Assembly (NCBI RefSeq): GCF_013409935.1
Contig: NZ_JACCCO010000001.1
Location: 3,782,001 to 3,846,000 of the forward strand
Source of the DNA: Streptosporangium sandarakinum
Lineage (GTDB): Bacteria; Actinomycetota; Actinomycetes; Streptosporangiales; Streptosporangiaceae
Reading direction: 5' to 3'
DNA length: 64,000 nt
This document shows, one piece after another, positions 8,082-16,818 of the stretch. Positions within the stretch are counted from its first letter, which is position 1. Each line of letters opens with the position of its first letter. The position numbers and the translations under genes were made by a program. A model generated the notes under the pieces. That model did not search any database. It was not told the origin of the DNA and saw only the letters and a list, made by a program, of their open reading frames with translations.

Positions 8082-9037
8082 GCCTCCACCTCCGCGGCGT
8101 CGCGGCCGATGGCGCGGACCGGCCGCCATCCAGGCCGGGGCGCGCTGTCGCGCAGCAGCCTGGTGTAGGGGTGCTGCGGGTCGTCCAGCACCTGGGTCGT
8201 GCTCCCGCGTTCCACGATGCGGCCCTGTCGCATGACGACGACCTCCTCGCTCACCTGCCGTACGACGGACAGGTCATGGGTGATGAACAGATAGGTGAGC
8301 CGGCGGTCCCGCCGGATCTCCGACAGCAGGTTCAGGACCTGGGCCTGCACCGACACGTCGAGCGCGGCCACGGCCTCGTCGAGCACGAGGACGCGGGGTT
8401 CGGCGGCCAGCGCCCGCGCGATCGCCACCCGCTGCCGCTGGCCGCCGCTCAGCTCGCCGGGCAGGGACCGGGCGTGCGCGGGGCGCAGACCGACCTGTTC
8501 CAGCAGCTCCTCGACGCGGCGGCGCGCCTCGGCGCCGGTGACCCGGTGGTGGGCCGCCAGTACCTCCGAGATCGCCGACCCGGCGGTGCGGCGGCGGTTC
8601 AGCGACCCGTTGGGGTCCTGGAACACCATCTGGATGTCCCGGGCGCGGGCCCGCCGCTCGGCCCGGCGCGGCCGCCGGGCCACCGGACGTCCGGCGAGGA
8701 CGACCTCCCCGGCGTCCGCGGCCTCCAGCCCGACGAGGATCCGGGCCAGGGTCGACTTTCCCGATCCCGACTCGCCGACCACGGCCAGGCAGCTTCCGTC
8801 GGCCACGGTGAGGCTGACGTCGTCGAGGGCGTCGACCGTACGGCGCCCCGAGCCCCGGCCGGTGACGAACCGCTTGCACAGCCCGCTGATCTCGATGACG
8901 TTCCCGCCGGAACCGCCCGCGCCGCCCGGACCTTTCGCGCCGGAACCCCCGGAACCGCCCGCGCCGGCCGTACGGCGAGAGCCGCCGCCCGCGCGGCCGA
9001 TGACGCCGCCGTCCGTGCCCTTCACGTCGTCGTTCAC
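8078..9037 (-). CDS. Oligopeptide ABC transporter ATP-binding protein (DppF/OppF type)
   Basis: A 319-residue importer ATPase. Walker A is GESGSGKST, the signature is LSGGQRQR, Walker B is VLVLDEAVAALD, and the switch His is in FITHDLSVV. The C-terminal PQHPYTRLL segment is typical of DppF/OppF. The first ~45 residues are a Gly/Ala-rich low-complexity leader (GGSGGSGAKGPGGAGGSGG). The GTG at 9037 overlaps the stop of the preceding ATPase gene by 4 bp (GTGA); longer versions of the frame would run deep into that gene. Walker B has Ala where most ATPases have Pro (DEAVAALD). It energises the permeases encoded upstream in the operon. Confidence 0.9.
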   Translation of the reverse strand: MNDDVKGTDGGVIGRAGGGSRRTAGAGGSGGSGAKGPGGAGGSGGNVIEISGLCKRFVTGRGSGRRTVDALDDVSLTVADGSCLAVVGESGSGKSTLARILVGLEAADAGEVVLAGRPVARRPRRAERRARARDIQMVFQDPNGSLNRRRTAGSAISEVLAAHHRVTGAEARRRVEELLEQVGLRPAHARSLPGELSGGQRQRVAIARALAAEPRVLVLDEAVAALDVSVQAQVLNLLSEIRRDRRLTYLFITHDLSVVRQVSEEVVVMRQGRIVERGSTTQVLDDPQHPYTRLLRDSAPRPGWRPVRAIGRDAAEVEA

Positions 9038-10035
9038 GCCGTCGCCTCCGTCCCCGTCGCGTGGGCCAGCTCGCCGGCCAGTTCCTCCTCGCGCGCGCAC
9101 CGTACGGCGCGGTCCCCGTCCCGGACGAGCGGGATCTCGCCGTCGGTGCACCCGGGTTCCGACCAGGGGCAGCGGCCGGCGAACGCGCAGCCCCCACCGA
9201 CCTCGTAGGCGGCGACCGGCCGCCCCGGGATGACGGGGAGCACCGGGGCCCGCGCGGTGAGGCTGGGCCGGGAGTCCAGCAGCAGGCGCGTGTACGGGTG
9301 CCGCGGCGCCGCGTGGAGCCGTTCCGGGGTCGAGATCTCGACGATCTCCCCGGCGTACATCACGGCGATCCGGTCGCACACCGCCGAGGCCAGCTCCAGG
9401 TCGTGGGTGACGAAGATCATCGACATGCCGCGTTCGCGCCGCTGCTCGTCGAGGATCGCCATGACCTCCGACTGCGTGGTCACGTCGAGCGCCGTCGTCG
9501 GCTCGTCGGCGAGCAGCAGCCGCGGCGAGCCCGCCACGGCGGCGGCGATGACGACCCGCTGGAGCATGCCGCCGGACAGCTGGTGGGGGTAGGAGTTCAT
9601 GCAGCGGTCCACGTCGGCGATCCCGACCTGCGCGAGCAGGTCGCGGGCCCGGCGGGTGGCCGTCCGCTCGTCATCCCCGCGCGCGTCGCACAGCCCCTCG
9701 ACGAGGAACCGTGAGACACGCAGCAGCGGGTTCAGCGCGGCCCGGGGGTCCTGACTGATCATCGCCAGGGACTCGGCGCGGACCCGGCGCAGCTCCGCCG
9801 GGCCGAGGCCGCGCACGTCGCGGCCGTCCAGCAGCACCCGGCCGGCGACGTGGGCGCCGCGCGGCTCGGTCCGCAGCACGGTCCGCAGCGTCATCGACTT
9901 TCCCGAGCCGGACTCGCCGACCAGGCCGAGCGCCTCGCCGGGCGCCACCGACAGGGAGACTCCGCGCAGCAGCGTCCGGTCCCCGGAGGGGTGCGGTACG
10001 GCGAGACGGACATCGTCGAGTTCGAGAACGCTCAT
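9034..10035 (-). CDS. Oligopeptide ABC transporter ATP-binding protein (DppD/OppD type)
   Basis: A 333-residue ATPase with Walker A GESGSGKSM, the Q-loop ISQDPRAALNP, signature LSGGMLQR, Walker B LLLADEPTTALD and FVTHDLELA. The C-terminus holds the oligopeptide-transporter domain with CAFAGRCPWSEPGC, a Cys-containing motif that binds an iron-sulfur cluster in some DppD proteins. The ATG at 10035 overlaps the stop of the DppC-like gene (ATGA). It pairs with the DppF-like ATPase to form the motor of the importer. Confidence 0.92.
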   Translation of the reverse strand: MSVLELDDVRLAVPHPSGDRTLLRGVSLSVAPGEALGLVGESGSGKSMTLRTVLRTEPRGAHVAGRVLLDGRDVRGLGPAELRRVRAESLAMISQDPRAALNPLLRVSRFLVEGLCDARGDDERTATRRARDLLAQVGIADVDRCMNSYPHQLSGGMLQRVVIAAAVAGSPRLLLADEPTTALDVTTQSEVMAILDEQRRERGMSMIFVTHDLELASAVCDRIAVMYAGEIVEISTPERLHAAPRHPYTRLLLDSRPSLTARAPVLPVIPGRPVAAYEVGGGCAFAGRCPWSEPGCTDGEIPLVRDGDRAVRCAREEELAGELAHATGTEATA

Positions 10036-10922
10036 GCCCTGCCTCCTGCGGCGCGGCCGCCGAGCCGTTCGCCGATGACGCTGAACGCGGCCACCGCGAC
10101 GACGATGCACGTGCCCGCGAGCAGGCTCTGCTGCGGGTACCCCTGCAGCAGGGAGTCCTGCCCCTGGGAGACCATCAGTCCCCAGTCGGCGGTCGGCGGC
10201 TGGACGCCGAGACCGAGGAACGACAGCGCGGCCAGGTCGATCATCGCGTAGCCGAAGTTGATGGCGGCGCCGGTCAGGATCTGCGGCGCGATGTTGGGCA
10301 GCAGGTGCCGCCCGCTCACCGTGACCCCGGACAGGCCCTGCAGCTCGGCCGCCTGGACGTAGGGGAGCCGCCGTTCCCGCAGCGCGACGCTGCGCAGCAC
10401 GCGGGCGGTGTAGGGCACGTACGCCATGGCGAGCGCGACCGTGGCCTGCGCCATGCCGGTCCCGAACACCGCGACGACGATGATCGCCAACAGCAGGTTC
10501 GGGAAGGCGAACAGCAGGTCCAGCACCCGGCCGATGAAGGCGTCGACGCGCCCGCCGAACCAGGTGGCGACGAGCGCCAGCAGGGTGCCGCCGACCCCGG
10601 CGATCACCACGACCGCGGCGGCGCCGAGCAGGCTGGTCCGCGCGCCGTACAGCAGCCGGGACAGCAGGTCGCGGCCGGACTGGTCGGTGCCGAGCAGGTG
10701 CTCGGGGCCGGGTGGGAGGTAGCGCTGGACGATGCTGCCGATGTCCGGCTCGTACGGCGCGAGCACCGGCGCGAGCAGCGCGGCCAGCACGAGCAGCGCC
10801 GCGACCGCGACCGCGGCGACGCCGAGCGGGCCCAGCCGCCCGGACAGGCCGCCGCCGGGCCGCCGTCGTCCGGCCGGGCCGCCGGGTCGCCGGGCGGGCG
10901 GGGCGGAGACTGCGGTTTTCAC
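10032..10922 (-). CDS. Peptide ABC transporter permease (DppC/OppC type)
   Basis: A 296-residue integral membrane permease. An Ala/Arg/Gly/Pro-rich cytoplasmic N-terminus precedes the first membrane helix (VAAVAVAALLVLAALLAPVL), then the periplasmic segment GPEHLLGTDQSGRDLLSRLLYG, which is diagnostic for the OppC/DppC subfamily, followed by further helices. The cytoplasmic coupling loop (EAA-like) reads AAELQGLSGVTVSGRHLLPN. It starts at the ATG at 10922, overlapping the DppB stop by 4 bp. It works as a heterodimer with the DppB-like protein. Confidence 0.92.
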   Translation of the reverse strand: MKTAVSAPPARRPGGPAGRRRPGGGLSGRLGPLGVAAVAVAALLVLAALLAPVLAPYEPDIGSIVQRYLPPGPEHLLGTDQSGRDLLSRLLYGARTSLLGAAAVVVIAGVGGTLLALVATWFGGRVDAFIGRVLDLLFAFPNLLLAIIVVAVFGTGMAQATVALAMAYVPYTARVLRSVALRERRLPYVQAAELQGLSGVTVSGRHLLPNIAPQILTGAAINFGYAMIDLAALSFLGLGVQPPTADWGLMVSQGQDSLLQGYPQQSLLAGTCIVVAVAAFSVIGERLGGRAAGGRA

Positions 10923-11866
10923 GCGCTCTCACCTCCGAGCTGGACGCGCGGGTCGATCACCGCGTAGAGGACGTCGATCACGAGGTTGACCACGCCGAAC
11001 ACCGCGACCAGGACGAGTGCGACGGCCTGGACGACGGCGAAGTCCTTCTGCTGCACGGCGTTGATGAGCAGCGCGCCGACGCCGTCGAGGGTGAAGGCGT
11101 GCTCGACGACCGTCGCGCCCGCGACGAGCGCCGCGATGTTCACCCCGACGATCGTCGTCACCGGCAGCATGGCGTTGCGGACGATGTGCCGGCGGGCCAC
11201 CGTACGCCACGGGACGCCGCGGGCCAGCGCGACGGAGACGTGCTCGGTGTCGCGCTCCTCCACCACGGCGGTGCGGGTGATCCTGGCGACCACCGCCGCC
11301 GCGGGCAGCGCGAGCGCCACCGCCGGCAGCGTCAGGTGCAGTATCCGGTCGGAGAAGCCGGAGCCGGCCCCGAAGACCGGGAACCAGCCCAGCGTCACGG
11401 AGAAGACGCTCATCAGCAGCAGCGCCGCGAAGAAGGTGGGGACCGCGAAGCCCACGCTGGAGCCCAGCAGCACTGCCGTGTCGAGGAGGCCGCCGCGCAG
11501 TCCGGCCACCACCCCGGCCACGACGCCGAACACCACGATCAGCAGGGCGGCGTAGGCCGTGAGCCAGACGGTCGTGGGGATGCGCGAGGCCAGCAGCGAG
11601 GCGACGTCCTGGCGGGTGGTGAGGGACTCGCCGAGGTCGCCGGTGAGCACGCCGGTCAGCCAGTGCCAGTACCGCAGCAGGAAGGGGTCGTCCAGGCCGT
11701 ACTGGGCGCGGATCGAGGCGAGGACCTCGGGGCTGACCGTCCGGCCCTGGACGAGGAAGCTCTCGGGGGTGCCGGGCGCGAGGTACATCGCCCCGTAGAT
11801 GACGAAACTGGAGAACAGGAGGGTGACGGCCAGCGCGCCGAGCCGCCGGATCACGAAGCGTTGCAC
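10919..11866 (-). CDS. Peptide ABC transporter permease (DppB/OppB type)
   Basis: A 315-residue permease with the DppB hallmark N-terminus (FVIRRLGALAVTLLFSSFVIY), the segment RAQYGLDDPFLLRYWHWL, and the coupling loop ALARGVPWRTVARRHIVRNA near residue 220. About six membrane helices are apparent. It lies 55 bp downstream of the substrate-binding lipoprotein gene and overlaps the DppC gene, so all five transporter genes and the C45 hydrolase form one operon reading right to left. Import of oligopeptides or related solutes is inferred from family membership. Confidence 0.92.
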   Translation of the reverse strand: MQRFVIRRLGALAVTLLFSSFVIYGAMYLAPGTPESFLVQGRTVSPEVLASIRAQYGLDDPFLLRYWHWLTGVLTGDLGESLTTRQDVASLLASRIPTTVWLTAYAALLIVVFGVVAGVVAGLRGGLLDTAVLLGSSVGFAVPTFFAALLLMSVFSVTLGWFPVFGAGSGFSDRILHLTLPAVALALPAAAVVARITRTAVVEERDTEHVSVALARGVPWRTVARRHIVRNAMLPVTTIVGVNIAALVAGATVVEHAFTLDGVGALLINAVQQKDFAVVQAVALVLVAVFGVVNLVIDVLYAVIDPRVQLGGESA

Positions 11867-11921
11867 GAGGACTCCGTTACGAAGGCCCGGGGCGCGTCGC
11901 CGCGCCCCGGGCCGGTCGTGG

Positions 11922-13568
11922 TCAGGCCGCCCCCAGGCTCGCCGCCCAGGGGGAGTAGAGGTAGACGAACGAGGCCGGGACCCCGGTCACCCGCTTGTTG
12001 AGGAACAGCTGGACGGCCGGGGCCGCGATCGGGATCCAGGGCGTCTGCTCCATGACCTTCGACTGGATCTCCGTCGTGACCTTGGCGCGCTCGGTGTCGT
12101 CGGCGGTGGCCGCGGCCTTCCCGATGAGGTCCTGCACCTGCGGGTCCTCGTAGCCGTTGAAGTTCTGCGAACCGCCCTTGGCCGCGATCGTGCGCAGGAA
12201 GGCGAGCGGGTCGGGGATGTCCATGTAGTTCGTCGTCATGAACCCGTCGTATCCGGCGCGCGCCTTGGCGTCGGAGAAGAAGGCGCCGTACTGCGCGCTC
12301 GGCACGCCCTTGGGCTGGATGGTGAGGCCGAGCTCACGGCCGGCGTTGGCGACCTCCGACAGGATGTCGGCGTAGAACTGGCGCTCGCTGGGGTAGGCGA
12401 TGACGATCGGCGCGCCGCCGGTCTTGCCCGCGACGAGCTTCTTCGCCTCCTCGATGTTCTTCCTGGTGTCCGGCAGGGCGTCGTAGGCGGGCCCGAACAC
12501 CTCGTCGCCGTAGGACCAGCCGCCGCGCGGCACCAGCGAGCGCGACGCCTGGGCGGTCCCGGCGAACACGGTCTGGGCGATCGCCTCGCGGTCGGTGGCC
12601 ATGGCCAGCGCGCGCCGTACCGCCGGGTCGCCGAGGAGGCCGTTGCCGGTGCTGATGACGGCGACCATCTGCAGTGACCTGCCGAGGTACAGCTTGCCGT
12701 TCTGCGACGCCGACAGCCGGTCCAGCGCGCCGACGGGCACGTCGTAGGACCCGTCGATGGCGCCGGTGTCGAGCGCGCTCGCGATGGCGCCCGGGTCGAC
12801 GATGAACTGCAGGTCGAGCTGCTTGGTCTTGGCCTTGCGGGCCGCGTCCCAGTAGGCGTCGTTGCGGTCCAGCGTGATCTTGGAACCCTTCTGCCAGGAG
12901 GCGACCTTGAAGGGGCCGGTGCACATGACCGATCCCTCGGGCGTGCCGTATTTGGCGCCGGCCTTCTCCCGCTGGGCCTTCTCGACGATCACGCCGACGG
13001 GCGTGACCATGTAGGAGTTGAGCGTGGCGTCGGGCTGCTTCAGCCGGATCGTGACCTCGTGGTCACCGGTCTTCTCGATCGAGTCGATGTTGCCGGTGAT
13101 CTGGTCGGACGCCCAGTAGCTGCCCTCGTCGGGGTCGAGGTGGCGGCGGAGGCTGAACACCACGTCGTCGGCGGTCATCGGCTCGCCGTCCCAGAAGGTC
13201 ACGCCCTCGCGCAGGGTGTAGACCCAGGTCTTCGGGTCGGGGTTGGTGACCTTCTCGGCGAGGTTGGGCTTCACCGAGTAGTCGGGGTCGAGCCGCATCA
13301 GGCCCTCGCAGAGGTTGGCCACGACCGTGTTCTCGGGGTAGTTGAACGCCTTGATCGGGTCGAGCGACGCGGGCTCGCCGAACGGCAGGTTCCACGTGGC
13401 CCTGTCCAGCTCGCCCTTCGCCGCGGGGGTGGTGACGAGCAGGTCACCGGTCTGCCGCGCGGCCGCCGGGCCGGCGGGGGCGGCCGGGCCGCCGGCCGTT
13501 CCGCCGCCGCACGCGGACAGGCCCAGGCCGAGCGTGACGGCGAGGGCCGCCGTCGCACGTATACGCAT
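11922..13568 (-). CDS. Extracellular substrate-binding lipoprotein (SBP family 5) of peptide importer
   Basis: A 548-residue SBP_bac_5 protein. The signal peptide MRIRATAALAVTLGLGLSACGGG has a lipobox (LSAC), so the protein is lipid-anchored outside the membrane. Family hallmarks follow: LDPIKAFNYPENTVVANLCE, VYTLREGVTFWDGEPMTADD and the C-terminal WIPIAAPAVQLF. The ATG at 13568 is chosen for its GGAGG and the signal peptide; it is the first gene of the importer operon. The ligand could be a peptide, but family 5 proteins also bind opines, nickel or glycosides. A LacI operator lies upstream at 13684. Confidence 0.92.
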   Translation of the reverse strand: MRIRATAALAVTLGLGLSACGGGTAGGPAAPAGPAAARQTGDLLVTTPAAKGELDRATWNLPFGEPASLDPIKAFNYPENTVVANLCEGLMRLDPDYSVKPNLAEKVTNPDPKTWVYTLREGVTFWDGEPMTADDVVFSLRRHLDPDEGSYWASDQITGNIDSIEKTGDHEVTIRLKQPDATLNSYMVTPVGVIVEKAQREKAGAKYGTPEGSVMCTGPFKVASWQKGSKITLDRNDAYWDAARKAKTKQLDLQFIVDPGAIASALDTGAIDGSYDVPVGALDRLSASQNGKLYLGRSLQMVAVISTGNGLLGDPAVRRALAMATDREAIAQTVFAGTAQASRSLVPRGGWSYGDEVFGPAYDALPDTRKNIEEAKKLVAGKTGGAPIVIAYPSERQFYADILSEVANAGRELGLTIQPKGVPSAQYGAFFSDAKARAGYDGFMTTNYMDIPDPLAFLRTIAAKGGSQNFNGYEDPQVQDLIGKAAATADDTERAKVTTEIQSKVMEQTPWIPIAAPAVQLFLNKRVTGVPASFVYLYSPWAASLGAA

Positions 13569-13683
13569 CCTCAGTCCTCCGAACACTTCAGAAGGGGGTC
13601 GGCCCCGCAGCGGGGCGGTGGGTGATCGCTCGTCGCGGGGCAGTGAGTGGCCCCTGCGACGCGATCGGCGGCGGTACCACGCA

Positions 13684-13695
13684 CAAAACGTTTTG
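13684..13695. promoter_or_regulatory. LacI-family operator CAAAACGTTTTG
   Basis: A perfect 12-bp palindrome with the central CG typical of LacI/GalR operators, in the 188-bp region between the substrate-binding gene (minus) and the lacI-type gene (plus). A further half-site-like TTTTGTG lies at about 13735-13741, close to the regulator start, and matches the CACAAAA arm in inverted orientation. The site is placed to repress both the transporter operon and the regulator itself. Confidence 0.75.
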
Positions 13696-13756
13696 GAAAA
13701 TGGACGGTACCGGAGAAAAACCCCTAGTAAAAGGTTTTGTGTCCTACTCTTTACCT

Positions 13757-14794
13757 ATGTCGAAGGAGGCGCCGCCCCCCGCCGCGCGCGCGACGATCAG
13801 AGACGTCGCCCGCGAAGCCGGAGTCTCGGTCACCACGGTCTCCCACGCGCTGAACGGCAAGGGCACGGCCTCGGAGGAGACCCGCCGGAAGGTGCTCGCC
13901 GTCGCCGAGCGGCTGGCCTACCGCGCCCACCCCATGGCGCGGGGCCTGCGCCGCGGGCGCACCGGCGTGCTCGGCCTCGACATGCGCCCCCTCGACGCCA
14001 TCGGCTCCTACATCCCCGAGGGCGTCGACTACTTCGTACGGTTCGCCGGCGCGGCGGCGGTCACCGCGCTCGACCACGGCCTCGGGCTCATGCTGGTGCC
14101 CGACCTGACGCGCTCGGACGTCTCCCGGGCCGCCCTGGGCGTGGACGGCTACGTCATCGGCGACCCGACGCGCGACGACCCGGTCCTCACCCGGCTCCTC
14201 GACGCGTCCGTGCCGGTCGTCGCGGTGGGCCGCGACCCCGGACGGCCGGACTTCACCGACTGGGTCGGCACCGACGACGCCCGGGAGACCGAGCGCATGC
14301 TCGACCTGCTGCGCTCGCGCGGCGCCCGGCGCGTCGCCTTCCTGGCCGGTACGGACGACAACGCCTGGAACGTCGACGCCGAGCTGGCCTACCGGGAGTG
14401 GACCGCGCGCCACGCCATGCCGGCGCGGATACTGCGCGTCCCCGAGGCGGCCGGCGAGGACGGCGGGCGCGACGCCGCCCGGCGGCTGCTCACCGGCGCG
14501 GGGGAGCGGCCCGACGCCGTCCACTGCCAGACGGGCCGCCACGCGTCGGGCGTGCTGGCCGAGGCCCTGCGGCTCGGCGTGGCCGTGCCGGACGACCTGC
14601 TCGTGACGGCCGGGTCGGACGCGCAGCAGACCCGCATCGCCTCTCCCGCGATCACCGCGCTCGACCTCGCGCCGGAGGAGTCGGGCCGGGCGGCCGTCGA
14701 GCTGCTCATCGCCCGCCTCAACGGGGAGCCGGCCGACGGGCCGGTCGTCATCCCCGCCCGGCTGCACGTCCGCGCCTCGACCGGCCCCGCCTGA
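13757..14794 (+). CDS. LacI-family transcriptional regulator
   Basis: A 345-residue LacI/GalR regulator. The N-terminal helix-turn-helix reads TIRDVAREAGVSVTTVSHAL and is followed by the hinge helix region (RGLRRGRTGVLG) and a periplasmic-binding-protein-like ligand domain ending in VELLIARLNGEPADGPVVIP. The ATG at 13757 is chosen because family HTH domains start there; there is no clear Shine-Dalgarno, so translation may be weak or leaderless. Divergent from the peptide-importer operon with a CAAAACGTTTTG site between them, it most likely represses that operon until its ligand appears. Known members mostly sense sugars, so pairing with a Dpp-type importer is unusual. Confidence 0.9.
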   Translation: MSKEAPPPAARATIRDVAREAGVSVTTVSHALNGKGTASEETRRKVLAVAERLAYRAHPMARGLRRGRTGVLGLDMRPLDAIGSYIPEGVDYFVRFAGAAAVTALDHGLGLMLVPDLTRSDVSRAALGVDGYVIGDPTRDDPVLTRLLDASVPVVAVGRDPGRPDFTDWVGTDDARETERMLDLLRSRGARRVAFLAGTDDNAWNVDAELAYREWTARHAMPARILRVPEAAGEDGGRDAARRLLTGAGERPDAVHCQTGRHASGVLAEALRLGVAVPDDLLVTAGSDAQQTRIASPAITALDLAPEESGRAAVELLIARLNGEPADGPVVIPARLHVRASTGPA

Positions 14795-14895
14795 CCGCCG
14801 TCCCCGGGCCATCGTGCCGGGCGGTCGCTTCGAGCAGGCTGGAGCGGTTACCGGGGACGGTCGCCGATCACCGCTGGCCGCGGCGCGGGCCAAGG

Positions 14896-16488
14896 TCAGC
14901 TGTAGTGGCGGGCCTGCGGCCACAGCCGGTCCCACGGGGCCACCGGGTCGCGGCAGACGAGGATCGGCAGGTGCTGCTCCTCGTTGGACAGGCCGACACC
15001 GTTGTCGATCCGGCCGCGCCGCTCGCACGAGGCGAACGACCGCGCGTAACCGGCCGGGTCGTCGGTCACGACCACCGCGACCCGCGCCGAGGTGGGCGGC
15101 GGGCCGTACCGGTAGAGCTCGTTGTGGCCGCTGTAGACGGCGGGCAGCCCGTACCGCCGGGCGTAGCGGGTCAGCGCGCCGGCCTCGCCGTAGTTCTCGG
15201 TGAGGAGCACGGCCCGCGCCCGGTCCGCGGGCGGCAGGTCCCGGACCACGGCGGCGACCCGCGCGGCGAACTCCGGCCAGCCGACCGACTCGCGCGCCAC
15301 CTCGTTCAGCGCGGCGACCGGGGTCCCCTCCAGGGACGCGGGCGGGACGACCGGCAGCGCGACGACGGCCGACACGAGCGCGCCGGCGGCCAGGAACCCG
15401 CCGAGCAGCGCGCGCCGTCCCGCCCGCCCCGGCGGTCGCTCCGTCGCCCGTCCCGCCGCCCGCTCCGCCGTCTCTTCCGCCGGCCGTCCCGCCGCCCGCT
15501 CCGCCGTACGCCCCGCGCCGGACATCCAGCGTTCGGCGGGGCCGCAGCCCGCCGCGAAGAGCAGCACGAGCAGGCCCGCGACGTAGTCGGCACGCCCTCC
15601 CGAGTACAGCACCAGCGCGCAGGCCACCGGGTAGGCCAGGGCGAGGCACCGCAGGCGCGGCTCCCGCCACAGCCGTACGAAACCGGCCACCTGGAGCACG
15701 GCCTGGACCGGCCCGAGCAGCAGGATCTGCAGCGGCACGAACATGACCCGGTTCTCCGCGCCGTCGTCCGCCTCCAGCGCCGCGGCCATCTGCAGCTGCG
15801 GCCAGCCGTGCGTCGCCTGGTAGACCAGGTTGGGCGCGGCGAGCACCAGGGCCACCAGGACGCCGAGCCAGAGCCGGCGGTCCCGCAGCACGTCGCGCGG
15901 GCCGACGGCCAGGACACCCACGCCCACGGCGACCAGGAGCAGCACGACGAGCTGCCGGTTGTAGGTCGCGACGCCCGCGACGGCCCCCACCGCGAGCCAC
16001 CAGCGGCCGTCGCCCCGCAGCGCCCGGACGCAGAACAGGATCGCCGCGACCCACAGCGGCAGGTCGGCGCTCAGGGTGAGCAGGGTGTGCCCGGCGACCA
16101 GGACCAGGGTCGTGGCGGCGACGCCCGCCGCGGCGACGATCCGGGCGGTCCGTCCGCCGCCCAGTTCCCGGGCCAGCAGGGCCGTCAGGACCACCACGAG
16201 GGCCGCGGACAGGGCGGGGAGGACGCGCAGCGCGGTCACGCCGTCCCCGAACAGCCCGATCGAGACGCGGGCGATCATCGGGGTCAGCGGCGGGGTGTCG
16301 AAGTATCCGAGCGCCGGGTGCTCGCCCAGCAGGCGGAAGTACAGCTCGTCACGGTGGTACCCGTAGCGGGGGCTCACCGCCAGCAGCGCGGCGAGGGTGG
16401 CCAGAGCGGTCACGGCGACGGGCACGCGAGCGGAACGGGGGGTTTCCGGCACCCCGCCATCATCTTCCTCCGGCGCCGTCATGACCAT
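14896..16488 (-). CDS. GT39/ArnT-like membrane glycosyltransferase
   Basis: A membrane protein of about 530 residues resembling the dolichyl-phosphate-mannose mannosyltransferase (PMT/GT39, ArnT-like) superfamily. The first extracellular loop carries GYHRDELYFRLLGEHPALGYFDTPPL, holding the acidic pair typical of this fold (split here only by the reading of the motif; the key residues are D and E of RDELYF). Many hydrophobic helices follow, then a cytoplasmic Ala/Glu/Arg-rich low-complexity stretch (TAERAAGRPAEETAERAAG) and a C-terminal soluble domain. Start is uncertain: ATGs at 16488 and 16482 are equivalent and neither has a good ribosome site. The sugar donor and acceptor are unknown. Confidence 0.75.
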   Translation of the reverse strand: MVMTAPEEDDGGVPETPRSARVPVAVTALATLAALLAVSPRYGYHRDELYFRLLGEHPALGYFDTPPLTPMIARVSIGLFGDGVTALRVLPALSAALVVVLTALLARELGGGRTARIVAAAGVAATTLVLVAGHTLLTLSADLPLWVAAILFCVRALRGDGRWWLAVGAVAGVATYNRQLVVLLLVAVGVGVLAVGPRDVLRDRRLWLGVLVALVLAAPNLVYQATHGWPQLQMAAALEADDGAENRVMFVPLQILLLGPVQAVLQVAGFVRLWREPRLRCLALAYPVACALVLYSGGRADYVAGLLVLLFAAGCGPAERWMSGAGRTAERAAGRPAEETAERAAGRATERPPGRAGRRALLGGFLAAGALVSAVVALPVVPPASLEGTPVAALNEVARESVGWPEFAARVAAVVRDLPPADRARAVLLTENYGEAGALTRYARRYGLPAVYSGHNELYRYGPPPTSARVAVVVTDDPAGYARSFASCERRGRIDNGVGLSNEEQHLPILVCRDPVAPWDRLWPQARHYS

Positions 16489-16619
16489 GGGGTACGGCCG
16501 GCCCGGCGGAGGCGCCCGGGAACCGCTCGGGCGACCGGGCCGTCTCCGGCCGTGCCGCCCACTCCCCGGAGCCTCCGCCGAGGCCGTCCCACGAGGAGAC
16601 CCCGCTCCACGATGAAGCC

Positions 16620-16793
16620 TCACCCCATGGTGAAGCCGATCACCCGTCCGGCCAGCACGACCAGCCACCGGCCGCACCCGCACCGCGCGTAGCCCACCGT
16701 CCCCTCCGCGCTGCCGTGGGTGGAGGCCGTGACGCCCGCCCGCCCGCACGCCGGACAGTCGGGACCCGTTTCCGCCGCGATCTCGTCGATCAT
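16620..16793 (-). CDS. 57-residue zinc-ribbon-like small protein
   Basis: This short ORF begins MIDEIAAETGPDCPACGRAG and ends GRVIGFTMG. Two cysteine pairs, CPAC near residue 13 and CGC near residue 38, form a plausible four-Cys zinc ribbon with a 22-residue loop, followed by a hydrophobic strand (RWLVVLAGRVIGF). The DNA shows the high third-position GC of real genes here. The ATG at 16793 has a weak TGGTGG upstream. It is divergent from the CGNR zinc-finger gene, whose start is only 25 bp away, so the two may share a promoter region. Function is unknown; nucleic-acid or protein binding is a guess. Confidence 0.55.
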   Translation of the reverse strand: MIDEIAAETGPDCPACGRAGVTASTHGSAEGTVGYARCGCGRWLVVLAGRVIGFTMG

Positions 16794-16818
16794 GCCACCA
16801 GCGTGATGTCATTGTTCA

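Noticed and set aside
13342..16692. A 1116-codon open frame on the plus strand
   Set aside because: It runs antisense to the glycosyltransferase and across the LacI gene in another frame, with Arg/Gly/Pro/Ala-rich translation. It is a shadow of high-GC genes.
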